Source of the DNA: Suillus spraguei
Lineage: Eukaryota > Basidiomycota > Agaricomycetes > Boletales > Suillaceae
Assembly (NCBI GenBank): GCA_016800925.1
Contig: JABCPU010000002.1
Span: 248,001 to 312,000, forward strand
Length of the DNA stretch: 64,000 nt
Reading direction: 5' to 3'
A model generated the notes under the pieces. It made no database searches. It saw only the letters and a program-made list of their open reading frames with translations, and was not told where the DNA came from. How positions within the stretch are numbered: the first letter of the stretch is position 1; every line of letters starts with the position of its first letter. Of this stretch, positions 55,020 to 64,000 are shown piece by piece. Both the position numbers and the translations under genes were made by a program.

Positions 55020-55493
55020 TAGTCATCTCGCACGGTCCAAGTCTCGCTCTATGAACGATACCAAAAAAGCCACAGGATAATGCATCATGACGCGAAATTC
55101 ATAGATGATATATTGGATATTGTAATATGCGCTGGGTCGCCAGAGGCATATGCATGTCGGTTTAACTGCCAGAGATGGAGGTGCATGCACGTAGCGAGGA
55201 TCGCAAGGATTATAACCTCGAAACTGTACGTGGGTGTAAGTTTTGGTGTTGTTAGTAGCCATATGCAACAGTGTGTGGGGGGTACATACATATATAACAT
55301 GTCGTCGTAGGAGTACTGGGACGCAGAACATCGACAACTCGATTATAAAAGGCATCTGAGAGATTCACGCACCTGAAAGAGCAGTATTGCAAGTACGTTT
55401 ACCACAGAGAGTACTTCAGGAAAGAGAATTATTATGGATGAGTACAGCAAACGATGTGTACGAGTGGTAACTCATGAAGACTGCATGTATAAT

Positions 55494-55970
55494 TGTTACA
55501 GTTGTACGTGCCCCTATTCATTTTCCCGTTATCTTCCTACTTGTATATCATGTCACATGACTCTGACTCATATGCTCAACGCATCTGTACAACACATGCC
55601 TTCCTTATTAGGATACGCAGTTACGTTCTCACGGTTACCTGGTCTGTGCGCACATATTTGCCTATATAAGCACAGTGTACTTGTAGTAAATTCTTTACTT
55701 TAATCTTACTGGGTTTTACCTGGAACTTCCTTCGCTTAGGTCTCCAACCTAAGTCGTCCTTGAATCGTCTCTAAGTCTAAGCACTCCTTAGTCTTAGTCT
55801 CTATTCTCGTAAGAACCTCTTGGATTTATCCTTGAGGCCAGACCTTTGATCGTACTTGGAATGCGTTCCTCGTACTTTCACCTTGTCCTCTTTTGGGCAT
55901 TGTAAGAAGCTCCCAGCAGACCTTCTGTGTCTTTTCACTGTCGCTGGTGACGCCACCCCAGTTCATAACA
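55494..55970 (+). mobile_element. Solo LTR, plus orientation (477 bp)
   Basis: Starts TGTTACAG and ends ..CATAACA, with a 5-bp target duplication ATAAT on both sides (55489-55493, 55971-55975). It holds a TATA-like TATATAAGC near 55663. The same family is at 56162-56635 in reverse. Confidence 0.9.
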
Positions 55971-56161
55971 ATAATAGAATATGTTATGTTTCACCAAGAC
56001 AACGTACAGACGGCTTGAGCTCATCCGCCAGTACTGTATGGCGCGTATGAGCATGAGTATGATGAGTCCTGGGGGAGTATCCATCAGCGTGTGCTTGTAC
56101 AGGTGTATGATCCTGATCACCCACCCAGTTCAAACACAGTAAGGAGAAGAAATGGTATGAG

Positions 56162-56635
56162 TGTTACGACTGGGGTGGCATCACCAGCGACAGTGAAAAG
56201 ACACTGACGGTCTGCTGAAAAGTTCTACAATGTCCAGAAGAGGACAAGGTGAAAGTACAAGGAACGTGTTCCAAGTATGATTAAGGGTTCGGCCTCAAAG
56301 ACAAGTCTAAGAGGTTCTGCAAGAATAGAGACTAAGACTAAGGAGTGCTTAGACTTAGAGACGATTCAAGACGACTTAGGTTGGAGACCTAAGCAAAGGA
56401 TGTTCCAGGTAAAACCCAGTAAGATTAAAGTGAAGTATACAAGCGTAATACAACGTGCTTAAATAGGTCAATATGTGCGCACGGACCAAGAGAGATGTGA
56501 GAACGTAAGTGCATATCCAAACAAGGAAGGCAACTATAGTACAGATGCGTTGAGCATATGAGTCAGAGTCATGTGATATGATATACAAGTAAAGGAAACA
56601 AAGAGAAATGAATAGGGGCACGTACGACTGTAACA
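56162..56635 (-). mobile_element. Solo LTR, minus orientation (474 bp)
   Basis: On minus it starts TGTTACAG and ends ..CGTAACA, with a 5-bp target duplication ATGAG (56157-56161, 56636-56640). It is similar along its length to 55494-55970. Solo LTRs arise by recombination between the two LTRs of an inserted retrotransposon. Confidence 0.9.
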
Positions 56636-57310
56636 ATGAGAAACCCAAAACCGGCCGAAGCCTTGTGGCAGTCTGTAAAAATGAATAGAATGTTTCAGTG
56701 GTTGTGGAAGGCCAAAGGGAAGGTGAGAGAAAGTACATGTTGCGGGGACAGTATCGGCGAAGGCAGAACCAAGGGATGCCACGAGAAAAACCTGGTTAAT
56801 GCATCTACCACTTGCTTTGGTGTGGTGAGTGAATTTGGAACTCACGAAACAAGTGGACACCATGGCTGCGAGCAAGATTCTATTCTTGTTCCAGAGTACA
56901 TATGTTCTGAGGATGAAAAAACCTGGATGAATCAAATCAGAAATACATTTTTATGGGGGAACTGGACATGCATTCGGAGAAAATGATTGATGCTATACCA
57001 AGACCTATAAGAGAAAAGTGGTAACCTTCAACAAGGACGCGCATACACGAATCCACGTACCTGAGTCAAGATTGGTCAACACACGGCATGTCTGGAAAAG
57101 TTGTGCAGTAAGTCGTTCATTCTTATTAAGTCTCCACGTACATCTTGGTTCTCATTCGTGACAAAGTACTCTGAAGAACAAGTGTGAATTCATCATCGTG
57201 GTATGTGCTGGAATGGAACGCACTCCACAGAACCACGGTGAGGGAGATAAAGGGGAGGTATCATGTAACAATATATATGCATTTGACCTTGCTCCAGTCC
57301 GATCGAAGCA

Positions 57311-58289
57311 AAAACGTCCACTTTGCAAAGGATATTATGGATATCAAAAACAAGGTGTATTATGAAACGGGTGTATTACCTCTTCATGAAGTGAACATGC
57401 ATAATCATGGATCTGGATATGAGTTTAATAGCGGAAATGAATAGATTAGGATGAGCTTACCCATAATGCCGTCGTCGACACTGATCTGTGTTAGAGCAAA
57501 GATTAAGGGATTCAGACGGTACGCACTGTATATGTACTAATGGAACACGAATCGTCAAGTATTGTTCCCCCTCATTTCGATTAGGAGACATACCATGGAG
57601 AACTGTAGGCTCCTCGCTGCAGTGATATCGTCAGACGAATACTCCATCTAGAGGTCGTACACTGGAACTGTCTCAGCGAGTGATGAGAAAGGACTCAGGT
57701 ATGGATAATGACGGGACACACGTCAAGTATACTATGTTTGTGCAACGATAAGGGGGCTGCAGTACCAATATATACCAACAAGGTGAAGCAGGTTCAAGAT
57801 TTAGAAGAACGTCAAGTTCGGTAAGTATGGTAAATGCGAACAGAGGTAAATGTGTCTCGACTCTCATGCACACATCATCTCGTCTCCTATAAATGAGCTG
57901 CGAACCCATCAAGGAGGTCGTGGTGCCTGGGATGTCATTCCAGGCTTGGCTTGGCTTGATGGTCACGATGGAGCGCATGACAGTTCACTGCATGGATTGG
58001 CCGGGAAGCGACTTGATAAAAGTTCAAGTCTTTGGTAAGACTACATAGTAGACGTATCATCACTTGAAACGCAAAGCTACCTTGGAGGAAGGGTAAACTC
58101 CTTGTACTATGAACGGATATATGATGGCGCGGCCATGGTCCAAAAGCGACCTATTTTTATGTAATAGTCGGACAGGCGTATCACAATAGTGGGACAGCCG
58201 GCGTATCACATTTCCAATTCTTGTAATGAACAGATAGGTCTGGAAAGTACCATGGAAGTTGATTTGAAAGCTGTTGCCGAACAAGCTAC
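57311..58289. other. Spacer of the inverted duplication
   Basis: About 980 bp between the two arms. It has short open frames only and no recognised domain. It may contain remains of the 5' exons of the divergent pseudogenes. Confidence 0.35.
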
Positions 58290-58559
58290 AGTTACGTGTT
58301 TCGGTCGGACGCTTTTACTTGGAGCAAGGTCAAAGGTCTGTATATTATCTCCCCTTTATCATCCTCGCCACGGTTCTATAAAGTGCGTTCCGCTCTAGCA
58401 CACATTACCACACGTGTTTCTTCAGAGTACTTTACTCCGAATGAGAACTCAGTGGTATGTGATGTCGTGGAATGTCAATAAGAACGAACGATCTACTGCA
58501 TGACTTTGCCAGGAATTAACTGAGGTAAGTGCAACGTATACACATAGCCTACCACTTTT

Positions 58560-59520
58560 CTCTCATAGGTCTTGGTATAGCATCAATCATTTTCTCCGAA
58601 TGTACATCCCATTCACCCATGAAATGTGTGTTTCTGATCTGATTTATCCATGTTTTTTCATCCTCGGAACAATGTACTCTGGAACAAGAATAAAATCTTG
58701 CTCGTAGCCATGGCGCCCACCTTTTTCGTGAGTTCCCAATCTACTCACCACACTACAGTTAGTTGTAAATGCACCAGCCAGGCTTTTCTTGTGGTATCCT
58801 TCAGCCCTACCTTTACCGCTATCGTCCCCGCAGCATGTACACAACCACTAAAGCATTCTGTTCACTTGCACAGATACGACCAGCGCGATCCCGTCCTACC
58901 AGAGTTCAACCAGTTTCCGGCTCTTCATACCATTTATCCTCTTTACTGTGTTCGAACCAGGTGAGCGACCGGGAGCATACAGATGTATAGACACGCTGAC
59001 GGATAATCTCCCAGGAATCATTATACTCACGCTCCTACGCGCCATACAGAGCTGATGGATGAACTCGAGCCTTCTGTACGTTATTTTGGTGAAACATAAC
59101 ATATTCTATTATGGATGCGGTCTTCGTGAGTTACCACTCGTTTGTGCCGTTTTCCGTACTCATCCATGATTATTCTCTTTCCTGAAGTGTTCCCAGTGAT
59201 AAATATCTTCACATCACTACTCCAGGTGCGTGAATTTCCCAAGTGACTTTTATGACCGAGTCGTTGATGTTCCACAACCAAGTACTGCTAGTACGACATA
59301 TTTTATGCGTATGCACCTCCACATACTGCTGCGGCAGCGTGCTGCTGCTGACAATACTCAAACTTACAGTTTCGAGGTCATGGTCCTTGCGATCCTCGCT
59401 ACGCGCATGGACCTCCATCTCTGGGAAATGAGTCGACGTGTATATGACTCTGGCGACCCAGTGCGTATTAAAATGTCCGATATATCATCTATAATTTTGT
59501 AGCATGATGCGTTATCTTGG
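58560..59520 (+). pseudogene. DUF6533-type membrane protein pseudogene, second copy
   Basis: The mirror copy of 55020-57020 without LTR insertions. NNVLWNKNKILLVAMAPTFFV is visible near 58670-58735, and a block near 59380-59440 reads ILATRMDLHLWEMSRR, close to the conserved C-terminus. Frames change between these blocks and stops intervene, so it is a pseudogene. It faces away from the first copy. Confidence 0.55.
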
Positions 59521-59750
59521 GGCTCACTTGGTACCGCTCGTGGAGCGAGTCTTGGACTGTGCAAGATCACTGATAGGGGTGGATTTAGTACAGAGTGAAT
59601 TTCTTTATTTACATACTGCAACCAACAACTGAAACCATTAAGACGCAGTGCCCTGCGGGCTGTCCTGGAGTTATTGTACCAAGTATAAGTAAAGGAATAA
59701 CACACAGTTGGACAAGTCCGTGTTTGTGAAGTTGTTAGCGTACACATGCG

Positions 59751-60348
59751 ATTGACCTGTGATGACCGAATTTAACGGTTTAGCTGCTAGACCCCAGTGG
59801 TCAGCTTACAACGACCACGGGGTCAAGGGGCGGGGTCACATATTGGCAAATTGGCATCAACGAACGTGCATATCTTTCGCTTCTGGTATCCCGCTGCTGG
59901 TCTTAGCGTCAATACTTTCTGTTTCTCTGCTATTGCACGGGACATTAATCCAACTGGACTCGATGAAAAATTCTAGTGTGTGGTACAGTAAAATAAATAC
60001 AAAGTATATACGTTGCCAGTTCTTGCAACGCTTATCCAGCGAGAAACCTAACTTTATGAGCGACGATACAACACGTACTAGGTGGTCCACAATGTTAGCC
60101 TGAGTAAAAGTGACAACCCTGAGTAAACTCGCCATTTGAAAGCCACCAAACACCCTTTACGCGACCGTGACCACTGCTGCGGCACACAAAAGAATGCTGA
60201 TATCATTCATGGTCTAGTGATAAGGTCCTGTTCAGATATAGCATTCGATATCGGATCAAGTGGCCACATGTTGCGTTTGCACCCTATAAAGTCCCTGTGG
60301 TCCCGCTCGAGCCTGAGCGTCAAGTCCACCGAATCCCCATCTGCGATC
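59751..60348. other. Upstream interval of the oxidoreductase gene
   Basis: About 600 bp without a recognised gene. It must hold the promoter of the gene at 60349; a TATA-like CCTATAAAG lies near 60281. Confidence 0.4.
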
Positions 60349-61939
60349 ATGACATCCCTACCGAATGAGCCTGTCACATTGGCTATCATCGGCTGTGGTC
60401 AGAGAGGGACTGTATGAAGTCAATCCTGTGCCTTCTCCTCATGATGCACTCATGCTTGTGCGCAGAACTATGCTGAATATGCCCTTAATCACCCGAAGAA
60501 GTGCAAGGTCGTCGCTATTGCAGAACCCAGGCCAAAGACCCGCGATATTTTTACCCGTAATCATCAGCTCGATCGTACCCTTGTGTTTAACGACTGGCAA
60601 GAACTCTTAAAAGCTTCCGCTGATACCATTCAAACTATCGGGAAACGCCTTGTAGACGCAGTGGTTGTTGCTGTGCAAGACCATATGCATTGTGAAGTGG
60701 TGACGGCATTTGCAGCCCAGGGGTACCATATACTTTGCGAGAAACCCATGGCTACAAGCCTTCAAGACTGCCTTGAAATGGAGAAGGCAGTCAAAAATGC
60801 TGGCATCATTTACGGAGTTGGTCACGGTGAGCTATATCACTTGTCGCACTACGAACTTCAAACCTCACGTGCGGCAGTCCTGCGTTACTCCCCTTACAGC
60901 AAGGCCATCACCGAAGTGGTCCGTTCAGGACAGCTGGGTGAGCTGATCAATGTGGTTCACATCGAGCCCGTTGGTTACTTTCACTTTGCTCACTCTTTCG
61001 TTCGGGGCCATTGGAAGAAAGAATCTGAAAGTTCTTTCTCACTTATGACCAAGTGCTGCCAGTAAGTAAGTCTTGGTTCACCGCGCAGGATAGCTTAATG
61101 GATTGGGTACGCAAGTGACATAGATATTCTCTGTCACTGGCTTTCCCCTGCGATTCCGATGCGAATCTCTTCGTTCGGCTCTTTACAGCATTTTCGCAAG
61201 GAGAAGAAACCTCCCACAGCAGGCACTGCAACTCGCTGCTTAGAATGTTCAGTGGAACAAGATTGCCCATACAGTGCAAAGAAAAGTATATCACCTCCAA
61301 CTTCGTTTCATATTGACTGAGTGGAACCACATAGTATACCTGGAACCTGTTTCTCGTGGAAATATCAACTGGCCGGTTAGCACTATTGTGGATGGAATAC
61401 CAGATATAGAGAATATCACTGATGCCCTGTGCAATGGACCTTACGGACAATGCGTGTACGAAAGCGATAACGATGTCTGTGATCATCAGGTACCAGTCGA
61501 TCCTCCCTTGCAGGGCGGCCTCTTAATGCTATGTTTCTAGGTTGTAAATATCGAATATTCATCAGGAGCCACCGTCTCATTTACGATGGTGGCACACACC
61601 TCCTTGATTTGCGAACGTCAGACACGGTTGCACTTTACGCACGGCGAGATAGTTGGCGATATGAATAATTTTACTGTTACCGACTTCCGCACGGGTCATA
61701 AGACGACGCACCACCCGAAGAATGAGGGTGGTGGCCACGGAGGCGGAGATTTGGGTCTTATGCGTACTTTTGTCGAGGCCGTGCGCACGAACAATCAAGA
61801 ATTACTGGGGACTGATGTCTCTGAGGTGCTCAAGAGTCATCTCACCGTATTTGCTGCTGAGGCAAGCAGGAGAGAAGGCACAGTGGTTGATTGCGCGAAG
61901 TTTGAGAAAGCTATCAGAGCAGAATTGGAAATGGTATGA
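60349..61939 (+). CDS. Gfo/Idh/MocA family NAD(P)-dependent oxidoreductase
   Basis: The start at 60349 reads MTSLPNEPVTLAIIGCGQRG. This is the Rossmann nucleotide-binding loop (G-C-G-x-R-G), interrupted by an intron that joins GT to NYAEYALNHP. Next are VVAIAEPRPKTRDIF, DAVVVAVQDHMHCEV and the family signature CEKPMATS (Lys for catalysis) with HVLRYSPY after an intron. The C-terminal substrate domain has [24 protein letters not shown], a cysteine cluster CLECSVEQDCPYSAKK, and HTSLICERQTRLHFTHGEIVGDM. The stop is at 61937-61939. Substrates in this family are mostly sugars or polyols; the exact one cannot be told. The catalytic motifs appear intact. Confidence 0.85.
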
Positions 61940-62903
61940 GCTTGTCATCGCTATTCCACCACCTTGGAGTTGTAGCATTGGTTGGCGAAGTAGGTATGCT
62001 GCCTAATCAAACCAATACCCTTTTGCACATAGTCCATCTTCCCACCGTTAGCTTGTCTACTGCATATCTCAGAAAAATCCATGGATAGTATATCGAGATT
62101 ATTTTTGTCAAAGTCCCGAGTTGGTCCCAAGTGTAGGCTGAGACCAACTTGAAGTCGAGCGCATATACACTTATCAGAAAAATACATTTTGAATATCGTG
62201 TCCTACATATGGTTAGCTGTATTTGTGATTTGGAAGTAAAATGAGTGCAAGAGGTGAGCTTGAGGTTTGAATTTGAGCGCTTGCTAGTGAGCAGCGGACT
62301 GCCGTAGCGTTGCTGCGCCACCTCGCTTAACCATGAAGGTCGTATCACAAATATGAGTGTGTCATCTTGCAGCAAGACGGTATGCTCAACTTTGTGAATG
62401 CGGCACAGCTCAACGACTCGTGGCTAGTAAAACGAGCCCGACTTTTACCATGACGACTTGTAGCTACAGCCAAGCTACTTTGCTCGCCTTTGGAGCAGAT
62501 AGCTTGTTTCTTCGTGAGGCTGCAAGAATTTCAGAACGGTGTTGCTTCATTAATTTATGACTTACAGCTACATTCATGTGCATGAAAAAAGGCTGTATCG
62601 TTTCCCTAGAAACGGTCAACTGCGGCCCACGAGAAGGACGTACTCTGGAGTACGCAGTATAGATGGGGGACAACTGGGAACACAAGAATCCTACGCGCTG
62701 TTCTAAACTGCGGTACCTGTTACACGTACGTTTGACTGAGACTCTACTCATCGAAATACCTGGTGCTTATTGATTCTCTCTGTGCTGCGGCGGTGAGTAT
62801 TTCCTTTTCCAATTTACACAGGAAGTCGATCATAACTACGGGTTGTCACACGGCCGTCCCTCCAGTGTCCACACCAACATTACAGTAGTACTATCTTTGA
62901 TTC
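61940..62903. other. Intergenic interval, no supported feature
   Basis: About 960 bp with only scattered short open frames and no domain, repeat or RNA gene that I can support. The last few hundred bases should contain the hydrolase promoter. Confidence 0.35.
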
Positions 62904-63887
62904 ATGTCTACAGACATAAGCACTGAGGACAGATTTCTCCCTCTACGCGATGGGCGTACCCTGGTATACGCAGAAGCAGGAAACCCATCCAGCAAAACTG
63001 TTGTTCTTTACATGCATGGGTTTTTCACTGTTGGGGATGCATCCCAGACATCTCAAGCCCTTCTGAACAAGAATGTTCATTTCATCACGCCCACTCTGCC
63101 TGGATGGGGCAACACGTCACCTCCTCCCCCATCGATACCATTCCGCGACTGCCTCACAAGCGACATGACCGCACTATTGTCCCACCTATATCCAGATTTC
63201 AATGGCCGTAACATCAAACTATACCTTGCAGGGGGCTCGCTCGGCACAGTGTCTGCACAAATATTGTATGGTGCACCGTATGACAAGTTCCCATTCGGTC
63301 GGTGCATATCAGGCATGCTGCTGTTGGGTGCCTTCAGCCCATTTCGGTACCACAAAGATTACGCCAAACACATGACATGGACGCAGTATGTCTCACCTGG
63401 CCCCATCTGGTACTACACACCATTCAACCTTATCAGTCATCTGATCAAACTCGTGCTGTTGAGAAAGTTGGCGACCATAGAAAGCGCAGAGGCAATAATG
63501 CGGGCAACTGTTTTTGACGGCATGGATCAGGCGGAACGGGAGGAGTTTGCGAAGTGGTGTGAGGAATGCGGGATGGTACCAGGGGATTATGTGCGGAAAA
63601 TGGCTCAGAATAGCATGAAGAGCATCTCCAAGTCTTGGGAAGGTTTTATGCTTACACCATCCCTTCTGCACTCAGATTGGGGTTTTCAGCCTGACGCATT
63701 GGACGAGGAACACTCTCGTCCGCCCATCCTACTTACAGCGAGCAATGACGATGACATGACTCCGGTGGCTTACGCACACTATCTTGCTGCTAGTTACAAG
63801 AATGCGCGGATCAAACACCTTGATGGGGGGCATATGAGTACTTTATACCACATGGACGAGGTATGGACAGAATTTTTAGCTGAGTAA
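62904..63887 (+). CDS. Alpha/beta hydrolase fold protein
   Basis: A single uninterrupted frame of 327 residues, unusual beside the intron-rich neighbours. The fold is clear: YMHGFFTVGDAS holds the oxyanion HG-like turn, LPGWGNTSPP follows, and the nucleophile elbow is LAGGSLGTVSA (G-G-S-L-G, Ser near residue 113). The probable acid is in ILLTASNDDDMTP (around residue 280), and the His is in LDGGHMSTLYH (around residue 309). There is no signal peptide, so it is probably cytosolic. The substrate is unknown; esterase, epoxide hydrolase and lipase relatives are all possible. The stop is at 63885-63887. Confidence 0.88.
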   Translation: MSTDISTEDRFLPLRDGRTLVYAEAGNPSSKTVVLYMHGFFTVGDASQTSQALLNKNVHFITPTLPGWGNTSPPPPSIPFRDCLTSDMTALLSHLYPDFNGRNIKLYLAGGSLGTVSAQILYGAPYDKFPFGRCISGMLLLGAFSPFRYHKDYAKHMTWTQYVSPGPIWYYTPFNLISHLIKLVLLRKLATIESAEAIMRATVFDGMDQAEREEFAKWCEECGMVPGDYVRKMAQNSMKSISKSWEGFMLTPSLLHSDWGFQPDALDEEHSRPPILLTASNDDDMTPVAYAHYLAASYKNARIKHLDGGHMSTLYHMDEVWTEFLAE

Positions 63888-64000
63888 TACTCGATTATAC
63901 CACAACACCGTTCACGAGACATCTCTGGAAGGTTCTTTCCCAAGGAGACAAAGCATGTAATACATCAAGAAGTTATCTATATACATAGCTAGAAGTTAAC

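Larger units (their letters stand above)
55020..57020 (-). pseudogene. DUF6533-type membrane protein pseudogene, split by two solo LTRs
   Basis: Read on minus, pieces of a fungal multi-pass membrane family can be followed: FILRTYVLWNKNRILLAAMV (about 56850-56925), LIILMLIRAIQYWRMSSSRLYVVLVKHN (about 55990-56090) and, after the other LTR, a block around 55190-55230 resembling ILAILATCMHLHLWQL. These match the style of DUF6533 proteins (LRTYALW.., R(A/T)..WR..SRLY..L.. and the final ILATR.HLHLW). Frames are broken and the two LTR insertions cut it, so it cannot be functional. Confidence 0.6.
53890..59750. repeat. Large diverged inverted duplication (head-to-head)
   Basis: The left arm (about 53890-57310) corresponds in reverse complement to the right arm (about 58290-59750). 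Matches are strongest for 55025-55490, 55976-56160 and 56640-57020 against 58565-59570; for 57150-57310 against 58290-58480; and for 54060-54140 against about 59650-59720. The left arm has been enlarged by a MITE (54178-54450) and two solo LTRs. About 1 kb of unmatched spacer separates the arms. Confidence 0.75.

Noticed and set aside
1..64000. A clustered secondary-metabolite, toxin or defence system
   Set aside because: No synthase, P450 series, NLR or toxin-like gene was found; host genes are housekeeping types and the rest is transposon-derived.

Overview
The window is nuclear DNA of a filamentous basidiomycete, most likely an agaricomycete mushroom. Its protein genes are densely packed and interrupted by many short GT-AG introns of about 48-60 bp. 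The protein set is fungal (Slh1/ASCC3-type helicase, Prp5, Nup82, proteasome subunits, a Pib1-like FYVE-RING protein). The mobile elements (chromovirus-type Ty3/gypsy, Ty1/copia, PIF/Harbinger, hAT, a DUF6533-type membrane protein pseudogene) are those common in Agaricomycetes. All assignments come from reading the sequence; no database search was possible.

Layout. 1-3.34 kb: a transposon-like unit with ~370-bp terminal inverted repeats around one damaged coiled-coil gene. 3.5-21.6 kb: a conserved gene block with an Slh1-like helicase (+), a kynurenine-type aminotransferase (-), an ankyrin-DysF-FYVE-RING protein (+), an acidic hypothetical protein (-), the proteasome regulator PI31 (-) and the spliceosomal DEAD-box helicase Prp5 (+). 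21.6-44.6 kb: a transposon island of about 23 kb with no host gene. It holds a decayed PIF/Harbinger element (transposase on +, Myb/SANT-like partner on -), a 273-bp MITE, a young Ty3/gypsy chromovirus (LTRs identical by eye, TSD CCCAT), copia remnants, tandem repeats, a 4.4-kb inverted-repeat element filled with a 7-bp-periodic satellite, a gypsy gag/LTR fragment and a truncated hAT transposase. 44.6-52.5 kb: a second conserved block with Nup82 (-), proteasome alpha subunit Pre10/PSMA3 (+), lid subunit Rpn12 (-), proteasome beta-1 Pre3/PSMB6 (+) and a conserved hypothetical gene (-). 53.9-59.8 kb: a large diverged inverted duplication of DUF6533-type pseudogenes, hit by a second copy of the MITE and by two solo LTRs in opposite orientation. 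60.3-64 kb: a Gfo/Idh/MocA oxidoreductase (+) and an alpha/beta hydrolase (+).

How the genes relate. Four of the host genes concern the proteasome: a core alpha subunit, a core beta subunit, a lid subunit and the PI31 regulator. Three of them sit within 3.4 kb. Several genes share short divergent promoters (Nup82/Pre10 160 bp, aminotransferase/ankyrin gene ~320 bp, PI31/Prp5 almost none). The most striking sequence-level observations are a probable 3-nucleotide micro-exon supplying one histidine of the FYVE zinc-binding motif, a row of four homologous phase-0 introns in the first element, a canonical -1 slippery heptamer at the gag stop of the gypsy element with a second -1 shift inside pol, pol coding that runs into the LTR, and the heptamer-built higher-order satellite.
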